DNA from: Melocanna baccifera
Lineage: Eukaryota; Streptophyta; Magnoliopsida; Poales; Poaceae
Length of the DNA: 64,000 nucleotides
Reading direction: 5' to 3'
NCBI GenBank assembly: GCA_036346265.1
Contig: CM070701.1
Span: 372,001 to 436,000 of the forward strand
Below the pieces are notes generated by a model. It searched no databases. It saw only the letters and a list, made by a program, of their open reading frames with translations, and had not been told where the DNA came from. Numbering within the stretch: position 1 is the first letter of the stretch; each line of letters starts with the position of its first letter. Below, piece after piece: positions 23,461 to 34,735 of the stretch. The translations under genes and the position numbers were made by a program.

Positions 23461-24394
23461 CACGGCTCCTCAGCGTGTCCACGTCACCTCCCTTTGCCAC
23501 CGCGGCGACGCGTGCGCGCGCGCATGCGCGGACGCGGCGCTCTGGGCACCGTAGCGACGGCGCGGTTTCGTTGCTCCCTCGTTCGCGCGCCTGTCGGCCG
23601 TCCGATTCCTCAGCCCCATCATCCGCCCGTCCACCTCCGTGCCTCGCGCCCGCGCCATCTTCTCGCGAGGCGAAGGTTCGCGTGGCTTTCCTCGTCGCCC
23701 ACTCGCCTTTCCCGCACTGCGTCCGCTCTCTTGGCCCCTTCCCCCGCCGTCGCCTCACCGGCTGGTCCCTTCTCCCCGCCGTCGCCAAGGCCGCTCCCTC
23801 CCCTTTAGATCCGGCGCCGGTCGGACCCATCCCCTCCCCTTTAGATCCGGCGCCGGCCGAAGTCCCCACTCCGACCTCGGCCTCCGTCGTCCCGCCGCGG
23901 CCTCACCAGCTCCCCGCCGCGCCTCACGGCTGGCCCTCCGATTCCCTCCACCACCCGCCTCAGCACCGCTAACTCCTCTTTAGATCCGGCGCCGGTCAGA
24001 CCCATCCCCTTCCCTCCCCTTTAGATCCGATGCCGCTCCCTCGGCCCCTTGCCCCCGCCGCGCTCACCGGGTGGCCTCGCGCCTCCCTCCACCGCTCGCC
24101 TCGACGCCGCTGCCTCCCTTTAGATCTGCTATGACCATTGCGGTGTGCTCCCTCTTCCCACTGCCACGGTGGCGCCCCGTCCTCCTCTCTTCCACCTCCT
24201 CCCTTCTCCGCAACACACCGCCGCATCGGTGGCCTCCGCGCAGCTCCTCCGCCACTCGCGCGGCCGCTCCCCCTCCTCGGATCCAGCGTCGGCGGTGAAG
24301 CCATGGCGGTGAAGTGCGAGGTGGAGAAGGATGAAGAGTGGCGCGATGCGTCTCTCGTGAGTAGGAGGATGGATCTGCCGCCGGGGTGGGGCGG
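23461..24394. other. GC-rich CpG-dense block with a repeated 18-mer
   Basis: An abrupt shift to GC-rich DNA at 23,470. The 18-mer ctttagatccggcgccgg occurs at 23,803, 23,839 and 23,978, with weaker forms near 24,019 and 24,117. The string gacccatccc follows three of them. Open frames exist on both strands and overlap, as expected of high-GC DNA, so none is called. It probably includes the promoter, 5' untranslated region and first coding exon of the TruB-like locus. Confidence 0.5.
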
Positions 24395-25322
24395 CTGACC
24401 GGAACCGTCGTGCTCATCGACAAGCCCGTGAGGTGACTCCTTTTCTTCCCCTTTCATGATTGTTCTTGTGGGAATGCTATAAGATTGCATGGCATGACCA
24501 TTGCATTGTACCTTAATCAATACTAGATTGTGGTGTGTGAGACTAACAAGGCAGTGGCAATTTATTGGTTGTGATCTTGTTGTGGTGCCACCCTTCTTGA
24601 CATAGCCACCACTAGCACGATCTACATGCCCTTGTGCCAATCACAACCTTTGCTCAAGATCTGGTTTTCATAGTATGGTTCCTACCTGGAGAGCTAGAGT
24701 CCCTGCTGTTATGTAGGAAACTATGAGCGTTTGAAGCTAATGATTCATTATTAATCGGAATACTGTACATATGTTCTGTTACCTTCGAATAGCATCTGTT
24801 TTTGACATTTTCCTTGCAAGGCAGATTATTAATTAGCCTTCGGTATTGTTGTAACCTGTTTTCCATCCATTCCAGTTTATTGAGCTGAGCTTGTCTTTCT
24901 ACTAACTTAGGATGGACTTCATTTACTGTTTGTGGAAAGTTGCGTCGATTGGTGAAAGTACAGAAGGTGACTTCAGAGTTTTCATGGTGTAAATGTTATT
25001 TTAGTTCTACAGACATGCTTATGATACCATTTTATGTTAGGTTGGCCATGCTGCTACTCTGGATCCTATGGCGACTGGATTGCTGCTTGTTTGTGTGGAC
25101 AAAGCAACCAAAGTGGTTGATAGGTACTGTCCTATGTTCTTTTTCCAGGGAAAGCTTGCTAAGGAAGATACTGGCACAATCTTCTTGCGTATCAGTTGGT
25201 TACCATCTGCAGTCATCCCTCCTGCTCTACCATTTGTTGAAACCTATTTCCCGAATGAATGTTCGCATGCTTTTGAAGATATCAAGGAGTGGTTAAAGGC
25301 TATAGTGGTGTTTTCCATGTTG
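24395..25322 (+). pseudogene. TruB-type tRNA pseudouridine synthase, partial gene (four exon remnants)
   Basis: TruB enzymes convert uridine 55 of tRNA to pseudouridine. Exon pieces: 24,395-24,427 (LTGTVVLIDKP, followed directly by GTGAGG); 24,911-24,966 (GWTSFTVCGKLRRLVKVQK); 25,041-25,123 (VGHAATLDPMATGLLLVC, then VDKATKVVDR); 25,279-25,322 (YQGVVKGYSGVFHVG). Introns at 24,967-25,040 and 25,124-25,278 are GT-AG and keep frame exactly; an AG|A codon restores the Arg of VVDRY. The catalytic Asp of the family (TLDP) is present. The join of exons 1 and 2 is not in frame as written, and a stop lies in the exon 1 frame upstream. After exon 4 a donor gtatgt follows, but no further TruB exon (expected GEATSTWDAD-like) could be found. 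It may be a truncated host gene, or genomic DNA captured by a transposon. Confidence 0.7.
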
Positions 25323-26416
25323 GTATGTATCTTAGCATCTTTACAACACCTTACTGAGCACGCTTCTATTCACGGAATTGTTTAAATGGACCTACTTTTA
25401 AACTGTATGATAGGTGAGAAGGTAACACTGAATACCAACTTATTAGGTGCACAATTAGTTAACGGTACTCTTGGATTGTTCAGTGTTGCTAAAAAAACGA
25501 AATTTGGAAAGAACCTAGCCTGAAAATCGCTTGATTTCCTTATCAACTGATATGATTGACCTCTCATTCTCAAGGAGTTTAGGTTATGTACATAGGAATT
25601 TGTTGATCCTCTAAATTGTGCTGGTACGGTGCTTTGCTATATACGATGTCATAGAAACTATAGTCTGTTTTGAGACAGTTGATGCTACGCGATCTCAATT
25701 TTTTTTTGGGATCATACAGGTAAATCCATTTGTTCTTTTCAGAATTCAATTCAGTTAGTTACTGAAAACACTTTTATGTTTATATTGCCTTTAGTTCAAT
25801 GTATGTATATTGGATTTCTTCACTATGTGTTGTGCCGCTGACACAGAGGCGAGCGGTGAGGGTGGGGGCGACACGGTGGCCTCTAGGTGTCAAATGTGAC
25901 TGCTGTGGTGTCTTTTTGTTTTTCGGTAAGTTCAAGTAGAGATCATGATAGTTCTTCTTGGAATTGGCTTTGGAATGATGATATATATTTTGTACAATTG
26001 TAGTTCACTCACGGTTTCTCCAGTTATAGTAATTCATGCTTGATTCGGATTTTTGTAGAGGTGTCCTCGTGCATGACTTGTAGATTATCCAATTCATGTA
26101 TGCATGACCAGGCTGTCTCATTCTCCTACGCTTATATAGTTTTGGTTTGGATGGATTTGAGCTTAGGTTTGGGGTTTCGATCTGTTGTGCGCTTGCCTCT
26201 CCTCGCCCTCGATCCATATCGTGCTCGCCAACGCCCCCACTCTGCCGTAGGTAATCCCGTGCGAGCAATGCCTTGCCAGCTTGCTTCTTTGGATGATGCT
26301 TATGTGTTTTTGTTTGGATGGATTTAATTATAGGATTGGGGTTTCGATCTATGCGGATGAGGCCGCTAACTGTTCCTCAACTGTTAGTGGCGTCGGCGTG
26401 CTTTGGTGCCGTCGAC
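25323..26416. other. No gene recognised
   Basis: AT-rich sequence between the TruB fragment and the Copia element. A pair of similar strings (ggatttgagcttaggtttggggtttcgatct at about 26,153 and ggatttaattataggattggggtttcgatct at about 26,321) suggests a local duplication about 170 bp apart. Confidence 0.5.
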
Positions 26417-26784
26417 TGAGAGACCATGTGGTGGTAGCGGTTGTGTGATGAGTAATTGACTCGTGTCCTAAAGTCTGAGTTTGTTCGAGCATTATTTTAA
26501 TTACTGGCGGATATTTATTTAAATCATTTGGTGCGGTGCTATGAAATATATTTCCTTATCTGTGTGGCTGCGGGGCGTCGAGTGGAGTCGTGGCGAGACA
26601 CGGGTGACCGGACTAAACACGCGGTGTGCTGAGGTCGAACGGTCGGGATGTGTCGAAGGCGGCAAGGACTCGAAGTGGGCTGCGAGGCGTGCGCGGCAAG
26701 AGGCGAGGAAGCTTCGGGAAGGTGCGGGAGGCGTTTTGGAAAATACGCAAAGCTGCAAAATTGGAAGCGGATATTATATGGAAT

Positions 26785-26946
26785 GATCCATTAGTGGAGA
26801 AGGGTTGTAATCTAATGGGTATAATTGAGTGTAAACCCATTAGTGGAGAGGAGTTGTAACCTAATGGGTATAATTGAATATAAACCCATTAGTGGAGAGA
26901 GGTGTGACCTAATGGGTAAAGTAGTCTACTAGACCCATTAGTGGAG
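26785..26946 (+). repeat. U3 tandem repeat of CCCATTAG...CTAATGGG units
   Basis: Three units of about 50 bp, each opening with (c)ccattagtggag and closing with ctaatgggta, plus a final half unit (acccattagtggagg). Each unit is an interrupted palindrome (CCATTAG/CTAATGG). The array sits directly upstream of the TATA box, and the same array is at 35,105-35,263 in the 3' LTR. Its position suggests promoter elements; the binding factor is unknown. Confidence 0.85.
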
Positions 26947-26947
26947 G

Positions 26948-26957
26948 CTATAAATAG
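26948..26957 (+). promoter_or_regulatory. TATA box of the 5' LTR
   Basis: ctataaatag lies just after the U3 repeats, followed by gaggtgctctc, so transcription should start near 26,980. The same sequence is at 35,266 in the 3' LTR. Confidence 0.7.
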
Positions 26958-28700
26958 AGGTGCTCTCTAGGTGGAGAAGTGCACCTTGAGATAGAGAGAG
27001 ATAGAAATGGGTATGAGTATTAGGGTTTCCTAATGCTTGTGCTCTTGGGAGAGAAAATTTGTATGCAAGTTTCAATGTTTTATTCTCTCCTTGTGGGTGT
27101 TCTTGGATGAGACATGGAAGAGTTGATATAAACATTCATCGCTCTTCGTCTCAATATGAACATGCTTGTTTTATATCGTGTGTTATTTACTTGCTCTCTG
27201 TTATTTAATGTTCTTGTTCTAGTGTTATATATATATGTGTGTTTATTTTCATTTGTGCTTTGAGCAGGATATATTTCATAGCGCTTTGGCTAGTTCATCC
27301 CAAAGCATTTCGTAAAGTTATTATAGGCTTTATTGTTCGTTTGATTTGTCGAGCAGGTTGTCTTCCAAACAGGAGTTGATATTCCTTTTTGTCTAGTAGC
27401 CCTCTCTCTCTTTCTTTGTTTATCTAGCACTGCCTTGATACTCTCTTTTATTTGTTCTAGCAGCAATCTCAGAAACCAGTGCATGTGCTCGGCTTCTCCT
27501 ATTTGCCTCAGTTCCTGCCGAAATTTCTGCTGTTATGAAGTGCCTTTTGTGTCTCTTCCTTTCTACAGCATACAGTTTTTGCTAGCTCTCGGTATCTGTT
27601 CTCTCGGACAGCAACACTTAGTATTTTGTTTGCTGCCGAGTATGTTCTTTATGCGTCTAGCGATGCATTTGCAGTCTTTGATGAGGCGAATGCTCTGTTT
27701 ATTGCTGCTGCATTATTCTAGCTGCTGCCGAACTGCCAGGTTGTTGGTAGACAGCAAATGCATGTTGCAGTAGTTTCGGCTGCATGGCAATGATGACTCT
27801 TCTTTTTCTTTGCTGGTCGATGCATGTAGGGCCTTGATTCGATTTCTTACAGCCCTTCCTCTTTGTAGCATTTTTCGGTGAGGAGTGAGCCTATTTTTTA
27901 ATGCTCAGCCAGCAAGCTATTTTGGTATGTTGCTCTCTCGGTTAGTGCGTATGTGCAGTTTTTCCTGGTATTTAAAGGTTCGGTTGCTGTAGTTCATCTT
28001 CATTCGTTTTCTGTTCGGCTAGTATTGCAGTTTGGCTGCAAATCTTTGCTTCTCTCGATTCTGACGACATGTGTATCTTACATCCTCTTGGCTGAAAAGA
28101 AAACCTGCTGATTATCTTTTTGTTGTTTGCTCAGTTTCGGTTTGGTGGAGTCCTGCTCGGCTAGTACTTGTGACAGTGTGCATGTGTTGCTGTTCGGCTG
28201 TCCCCTTTTGTTTTTAGTTTCGGGTTGATGCTAGAGTTAATGACTTTCTTTTTCTTGCAATCTAGTTGTCAGCTGTTGGGGCTTTAGAGTAGAGCACCTC
28301 TGTTCCCTGTTTTGCTCGTACTCTTTCTTATTTATTTATATATATATAGTTTTAGTCTTTTTGTTTTTCAAGTATTACAATATCAGTTCTTGGTTAATAG
28401 TCTTTGCAAGATCAATGTATTGCTGTTCTTTTAAAAAGAATATGCTGAAAAATTTCAGAGATAGCTGATCTGTTTTTAGAGAAGTATCTGTTGGTCTTGG
28501 TCTGCCTTCTTTGTGAGCTTCTTTAGTGTTTCGCTAAAATCTGATTTCGGCTTTCTGTGGAGCAAACCTTTTCTTCATAGTTTTCATAACTATTGGAGAA
28601 GAAGTATGAATTTGAGGGTCTTCTTTTAGAGTGAATACCAGGGGTAATTTTAAAAAGGCACCATTCACCCCCCCTCTGTTGCCATTTCCGATCCTTCAAT

Positions 28701-28713
28701 TGGTATCAGAGCC
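28701..28713 (+). promoter_or_regulatory. Primer binding site (initiator Met tRNA)
   Basis: TGGTATCAGAGCC is an exact match to the plant consensus, two bases after the 5' LTR end. Confidence 0.95.
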
Positions 28714-28754
28714 GGTTAACTCTTGTCTATAGATCTTAACCGGTCTCAAGAGCC

Positions 28755-29390
28755 ATGGCAACAGACAAGTACTCGACCAAGCCGCCCGTTTTCGATGGCA
28801 TCGATTACCCCTTCTGGAAGAGCCGAATGGAGACATATATCCAGGCCCAAGGGTATGCCATCTGGCGCAAGGTCAAGACCCGTTTTGTTGTTCCTGCCGA
28901 TGAGGACATCAATGCTAATAACATGGCTGATGTTGAGGCAAATGCTAAGGCAAGGAACATTATAATTCGAATTACAGCGGGAGCGGAATTTGATCGCATC
29001 TCTCATCTCTCGTCGGCCTTCGACATCTGGATGACCCTCGATGCATATCATGAGGGCACCACCCAGATTAAGACGGTTCGACAGGATCAGTTCAAGCGAG
29101 ATTACAACAAGTTTGAAATGCTCGCTGGCGAGTCCTTAGATGAATGTTTTGCGCGTTTTCACAAAATTCTGAGTAACCTCCGAGCGGTCGGTCTCACATA
29201 CTCCGACTCGGATAACGCTCGACAGATGCTCACTGCACTCGATCTGCGTGTTTGGGAGATGAAAGTGACTACCATCAAGGACACCACGGACCTCTCGACT
29301 TTGACTCTTGATGTGCTGTACTCGCGTCTCAAGACTCACGAGATTGACATTGTCTCTGCAAGAAGTCGAAGTCACGATCGATGGCCCTAG
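28755..29390 (+). CDS. gag: Copia Gag, N-terminal part
   Basis: ATG at 28,755 opens 211 codons. The N-terminus holds FDGIDYPFWKSRMETYIQAQ, the usual F-x-G-x-(D/N)-Y/F-x-x-W start of Copia Gag (DUF4219/UBN2 type). Further on come AFDIWMTLDAYHEGT, KTVRQDQFKRDYNKFEMLAG and SLDECFARFHKILSNLRAVG, the UBN2 core. The frame is lost near 29,390 after EIDIVSARSRS, before the zinc knuckle. Gag builds the cytoplasmic particle in which reverse transcription occurs. Codons are mostly normal here, in contrast to the broken regions downstream. Confidence 0.85.
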   Translation: MATDKYSTKPPVFDGIDYPFWKSRMETYIQAQGYAIWRKVKTRFVVPADEDINANNMADVEANAKARNIIIRITAGAEFDRISHLSSAFDIWMTLDAYHEGTTQIKTVRQDQFKRDYNKFEMLAGESLDECFARFHKILSNLRAVGLTYSDSDNARQMLTALDLRVWEMKVTTIKDTTDLSTLTLDVLYSRLKTHEIDIVSARSRSHDRWP

Positions 29391-29491
29391 TCACCGATCG
29401 ATTCAGCTTCAGTGTTTCTTCTGATCTGCCGTGTGGATTCTCCTTGCTGCTCTCTGTGACATAACTGATGATCAGTTAGAGCAGCTCGAGG

Positions 29492-30223
29492 ATGAGCAAA
29501 CTGGCCCTCCTAGCTCGGAAGTTTTCCCATGCTTACAAGAGGAGGAGGGACAGAAAGAGGAGGACACATCATTTGTTTGAGTGTGGTGGCCCCAACCACA
29601 TTCGAGCAAATTGCCCAAAGCCGGTGAAAGGCAAGAGCGACTACGGCGGTGTAAGCAAGAACGACTACATCGACAAGAACGCAACAAGAAGCCCCGGTTC
29701 ACGCTCAAGGCAAGAAGAAGTTCCACAACTTTGGCAAAGCCAAGAAGCTCTTCCATCGTGTCCTCTACTGCGCCGGCGACATCGACTTCAGCGACGTGGA
29801 GGGGTGGAGCGGCGACGGCGACAAGGATGATCAAGATCCCAAGGGGCGGCGACTTCGCCGGAATGTGCTTCATGGCCAGCGACAACGACGCCGGCGGCAA
29901 TGAGCTCTCGGCGACTCCGATGAGGTTCACCGGGCGGGGAAGGAAAGGTTTGGCTCGTAGACTCCGGGTGTTCACGACACATGACCGGAGATTCTCGTTG
30001 GTTTTCTTCCCTTGCCCGTGCTCCAGGTGATGAGACGATCACCTTCGGAGATGCCTCATCTGGGCGTGTCATCGCTAAAGGTACATGCGCGATTAATGAG
30101 TCTTTTGTTTTAAAAGATGTTGCCTTGGTTAGTAAGCTGCAGTATAATTTGCTTTGGTTCTCGATCGATGGCGACTTTGAGGTGAGCTTTAAGAAAAACA
30201 ATTGCAAAATTCTTGATTCTTGA
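29492..30223 (+). pseudogene. Copia Gag zinc knuckle and aspartic protease, frameshifted
   Basis: At about 29,565 a different frame gives HLFECGGPNHIRANCPK, a CCHC knuckle whose first Cys is replaced by Leu. Around 29,945 another frame gives VWLVDSGCSRHMTGDS; the catalytic Asp-Ser-Gly lies at 29,960-29,968. This continues to 30,223 (ITFGDASSGRVIAKGTC..., LKDVALVSKLQYNLL), the standard Copia protease body. At least three frame changes separate these pieces. Confidence 0.8.
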
Positions 30224-30284
30224 GCGATGCGGTTTGCGGGATTTCGTTTGGGAGGATCTTTCGTGCTGATTTTTCGAGTCTTCC

Positions 30285-31110
30285 GTGATCCTCTCGGTGT
30301 TTAGTTGCTTCGATTCCCGCGACCTCTCTTTACGGCATAGGAGACTTGGTCATATTGGATTTGATCATTTGACCGAGTTAAGCGGCCACGATCTCATTAG
30401 TGGTGCGAAGCTCAAGATGGTCAAAGATCTTGTTTGCGCTCCTTGCCGGACGGCAAGATGGTTGCCGCTTCCCATCCTCCGGTCCACATCCACGATGACC
30501 GATGCAGAGCAGCTGCTCCACATGGACACGATTGGACCAGCTAGAGTGCGATCGGCGGGAGGAAGTGGTATGTTCTTGTCGTAGTCGATGACTTCTCGAG
30601 GTACTCTTGGGTGTTTTTCTTAGCCTCGAAGGATGAGACGTTTACACATTTTCGAGTCCATTCGTGAGGCTTTCTGTTGAGCTTCCGGTGCCTTACGAGC
30701 GATCCGCGATGACAATGGTACGGAGTTCAAGAATTCCTACTTTGAGAGGTTTTGCGATGAGTCGGTGTAGAGCATCGTTCTCTTCTCCATCGTCCCCAAA
30801 AAAATGGCGTTGTGGAGAGGAAGAACCGTACCTTAGTCGAGATGGCCAGGGGCGATGCTTAATGAGTATTCTACACCTAGGAAGTTTTGGGTGAGGCAAT
30901 AGCCACCGCGTGCCATGTTTCAAGCAGAGTTTTTACGAGAGCACACTTGCATCGCACTTCTTTTGAGTTGAGATACGGCGAAAGCCCAGCGTATCTCATT
31001 TTCGTGTTTTTGGTTGCAAGTGTTTTATTACGAAGTCCGGAACCTAGATAAGTTCGAGTCACGTTCTGTGATGGAATTTTTGGGTTACTCGACTTCTTGC
31101 GAACTTATAG
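30285..31110 (+). pseudogene. Copia GAG-pre-integrase and integrase, broken
   Basis: LSLRHRRLGHIGFDHLTELS and LVCAPCRTARW (30,306-30,460) are the H-H-C-C zinc-binding pre-integrase domain. The core starts at DTIGPARVRSAGG (30,525); VVDDFSRYSWVFFL-like sequence follows in shifted frames near 30,575-30,625, and IRDDNGTEFKNS-like near 30,705-30,745. Small losses of bases disrupt every segment, so no active DDE core could be made. Confidence 0.7.
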
Positions 31111-32260
31111 GGTGCAGGCTGAGTCTAGTAAAATGGTAGAGACTGCAGGTGACCTTCGATGAGGCAGTCCGGGACTAGGCTCGACATCTCGTGTTGATGA
31201 GCAGTCCAAGCCCATCTTTGTGGATGATGAGGAGGATGAAGATGAGGTTGTCTACCGATCCAGTTTCTCCTCCCTTGAGGTGCCTACTTCCACCACCGTA
31301 CCTCAAGGAGATCGGCCCATTCCTTCCGCATCCTCGGGAGCTAGTGGCTCTGTTCCTACCTCATCGACTCATGAGTAGAGGCCACTACTTCTCATCCGGG
31401 ACCTCCCCATCATATCGAAAGCTCATCCTTGAGCGAGATAATGGAGATCTCTTTGAGCGTTACACGCTCAAAGTCTAGCACGTCTCATACGCCTCCACTC
31501 TGCTTTTGTTGCCTCTTTTGAGCCCAAGGATGTTTGTCATGCTCTTTCTGATGAGTCTTGGGTCAATGCCATGCATGAGGAGTTAGAAAATTTTGAGAGA
31601 AACAAGGTCTGGTCGCTTGTCGAGCCCCCGCGAGGTCACAATATTATTGGGACTAAGTGGGTGTTCAAGAACAAGCAGTGAGGATGGAGTGGTTATTCGA
31701 ACAAGGCTAGACTGGTAGCTCAGGGGTACTCCCAGGTTGAGGGTCTAGATTTCCAGGAGACCTTTGCCCCTGTAGCTAGACTTGAAGCCATTAGAATCCT
31801 GCTTGCCTTTGCAGCTTCTAAGGGTTTCAAGCTTTACCAGATGGACGTCAAGAGTACCTTTCTCAATGGTTTTATTGAGGAAGAGGTCTACGTCAAACTG
31901 ACCTCTGGTTTGAAAACCCCAAATACCCAAACCATGTCTTCAAGCTTTCCAAAGCTTTGTATGGACTTAAGCAAGCTCCTAGAGCTTGGTATGAGAGGCT
32001 TAAGTCCTACTTGTTAAGTCATGGTTTTGATATGGGTATTGTAGACAAGACCTTGTTCATTCGTCGACCATGCACCGATCTTCTACTCGTCCAAATTTAT
32101 GTGGATGACATCATCTTTGCGGCTCCTCACATGCTCGTTTCTCGGTTTCCGATGTCATGAGCTCGGAGTTTGAGATGAGCATGATGGGCGAGTTGAGCTT
32201 CTTTCTTGGCTTCGGATCAAGCGGACTCGGGAGGTACCTTCTTGCATCGGGGCAAGTACA
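31110..32260 (+). pseudogene. Copia reverse transcriptase, broken
   Basis: NIIGTKWVFKNKQ near 31,640 is followed by a stop. ARLVAQGYSQVEGLDFQET and APVARLEAIRILLAFAAS lie at 31,705-31,820, DVKSTFLNGFIEEEVYVK at 31,843-31,900, and ALYGLKQAPRAWYERLKSYL at 31,953 onward. The catalytic box YVDD is at 32,098-32,109. Stops and frameshifts separate these blocks. The enzyme copies the element RNA into DNA. Confidence 0.85.
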
Positions 32261-32379
32261 CTCGAGACCTCTGAGCGCTTTGACATGAGTGATGGCAAGC
32301 GATATCGACTCGATGGCGACAACGACTTCACTTGATCCGGATGAAGATGGCGAGCCGTTGATCGAAGGAGTTGAAGCAT

Positions 32380-33000
32380 GATCGGTTCCCTCTTGTACCT
32401 CACGCCTCGAGACCGGACATACACTTCTGTGTGTATGCGTGTGCTTGATTTCGAGCTTCTCTCGCGTATCTCACCGTCAAGCGGTGAAGCGCATCTTCGG
32501 TACCTTCAAGCTACCATTGACTATGGTATCGATACTCTTCCTCATCTGTCTTTCCTTGAGAGCCTTCTCGGATCACGAACTTCGGCTAGGTGTAGGATAG
32601 ATAGGAAGAGCACTTCGCCGCACTTGCCAATTTATTGGCACTTCTCTTGTTTCTGGTCTTGAGGAAGCGATGGTGTTACGATCCACCGCGAGAGGCGATG
32701 CGTAGTCTGCCGCGATTCTGCGGCCAGTGCTGGATGGCCGACCTGCGGAACTTTGGGTTAGTTATCGACAGTGTTCCACTCTTTTGTGATAACACTTCTG
32801 CTATTAACATTGCTAAGAACCCAGTGCAGCACTCTCGGACCAAGCACATCGATATCAGGTTTCACTTTCTTAGAGACCATGTGGAGAAGGGTGACATAGT
32901 GCTCCAGTTTGTGGAGAGTGACCACCAGTTGGCTGATATCTTTACCAAACCATTGGATAGCTCTAGGTTTTCACTCTGCGAGGGAGAGCTTGGGGTGGTT
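32380..33000 (+). pseudogene. Copia RNase H C-terminal region
   Basis: MIGSLLYLTPRDRTY starts at 32,378, and a long frame at 32,635-33,120 contains FCDNTSAINIAKNPVQHSRT, KHIDIRFHFLRDHVEKGD and QLADIFTKPLDSSRF, the signature end of Copia polyproteins. This frame is largely intact. Confidence 0.85.
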
Positions 33001-34720
33001 GTCCTTATGGACTGTTGTGAGGGAGCTTTATGCTTTCTGCTTTTATTTTATTGTTTATGCTCTTACTCCTTTCTGTTGCATAGCATTCAGGGTGCATTGG
33101 GGTTAGTCCTTCTAGCATAGGTTAGAGTGTTCTTCTTGTCTAGTCGCTTAGACTTCTGCTCTTATCTTATGATTCTAGGATGCTGCTTATTAGCTGTTTC
33201 TTATCTCACTAGGTTGAGCTCACTCACGGCTTGTAGGTTCTAGCGAGGTTGGGCCATCCTCGGGTAGGCAGTGCGTGTTTGCTTTCTAGTGTGTGTGCTA
33301 GACAGTCGGTGATAGTCTGAGTCATATGGGGTAGGCGAGTCTGTCTAAGCCATAGTATCCTCTACGTCTTATCTATTCTTTAAGGACTACCCGTTTGGAT
33401 TTTCTTTGCTTCGTTTTTATTGCTTTGGTTGGGGAGTTCATTTGGGAGCTTCTAGATATTAATTTTGACATAACTCAACTTGAACTAAAAGTGCATCTCA
33501 TATTGAGGGGGAGCTGGACTTTCTTGCATTTCAGTCTGCACTGTAATATAACTACATGGAGCCTTGATTGTTATCCTTGTTGATTTATTTACAATGCATT
33601 ACATCTTGCCATGATCTGTGCTTAATTGCTAAATTTATCATGACTTTATATGTGTAGTCTAGTCGTTGCCATGATAACTTAATTAAAAAAAAAGGTTTTA
33701 CTTGAATTAATTCATGTGATGGTAGTTCTTGAGACTAGTCTATTTTTAGTTATCCTTTTATGATTCTGGCCATGTCAAATAGGTTGAGTTGAATCTTGAA
33801 TCTTTGTTGAGCGTTAGATTGAGCTATATTTTTTTAAAGCATGAATTATCATTAACTCCTTGGTCTAAGGACTAATTGCAACAAAAGCAAAATGATCTCT
33901 TTTTGTGCGAAAAAACTGATCTCACCAATTCACTCTCATGAGACGGCTTGCCATTGCACTAGGCATGAACTCAGGGGGAGTTTTGGTTGACCAAGATCAT
34001 TTCCTTAAGCTTCTCGCTTGGAGTGATCGCATAAGGCTTGAGATCTAGCACATGGCTAAGAATTGTGAAAATGGTTGAAGCTTAGGAGGCAGTTGTGGAT
34101 GGCTCCTAGTCCAGAACTTGCTTTGTTAAGATAAAGCCAAACATAATTTTCAGAAATAGTCAAGTGTGCTAAATTTGCTTATTCACAAAAAGACCAAGTA
34201 TTAAAAAAAAATGAACTTATAGCACTCTAAAATGGCTCAATATTAGTTTCTTGATTTCACTTAGATTATTTGACATGGCTTGCATCATCCTTGGATACCT
34301 TTAGCTAGACTGTAATCATGTTTGATTTGACATGCTAAGAATTTGGATAAATTTTCAGATTATGACTTATTTGGTCTAGCTTTTCTATACATAAATCGTC
34401 ATGATCTTGATAGCATTCTTATGAATTATGGCTTGGTGTAATACTCGCAAAATCATTCTGGATAATCTTCATGGCTCCAAATACTTAAAATAAAGAACAC
34501 ACAAGTCATTCTATTCTCTCGTGCATTTTGATGATTTTATTGCCAAAAGGGGAGAAGTTTTGGAGAAAAAGCCTTCGGAGCTTTGCGAGAAAAATTTGCT
34601 CTTTCAGTTTTGCTCAGTTTTCTCTTTTGTCGATATGGTCTTAGTTACCTTGATTTTCTTTTAGACCATATTTGACTCTCAAACTCAACTTTATATATGC
34701 TTTTGGAGTTTGTCAATATA
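33001..34720 (+). other. Non-coding 3' region between RNase H and the polypurine tract
   Basis: About 1.7 kb with no long ORF. It holds three purine runs resembling polypurine tracts (tgagggggagctgg at 33,504, tcagggggagtttt at 33,971, aaaaggggagaag at 34,545). SIRE-type elements often carry an env-like ORF or extra 3' DNA at this position; no membrane-protein frame is visible here. Confidence 0.7.
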
Positions 34721-34724
34721 CTCA

Positions 34725-34735
34725 TCAAGGGAGAT
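34725..34735 (+). promoter_or_regulatory. Polypurine tract
   Basis: tcaagggagat directly precedes the 3' LTR start at 34,736 and would prime plus-strand DNA synthesis. Confidence 0.85.

Larger units (their letters stand above)
26417..28698 (+). repeat. 5' LTR of the SIRE-like Copia element
   Basis: Starts TGAGAG and ends CCTTCA. It contains the U3 tandem repeats (26,785-26,946), a TATA box (26,948), and a long pyrimidine-rich U5. It differs from the 3' LTR by scattered substitutions and short indels, clustered at 26,570-26,710, 27,330-27,440 and 27,640-28,080. Confidence 0.95.

Noticed and set aside
23408..24640. Several ORFs (119-214 codons) on both strands of the CpG-rich block
   Set aside because: Compositional artefacts; the TruB exons give a better explanation of the locus.
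25124..25278. Read-through peptide between TruB exons 3 and 4 (GKLAKEDTGTIFLRISWLP...)
   Set aside because: Removing it as a GT-AG intron restores the TruB sequence RYQGVVKGYSGVF exactly.
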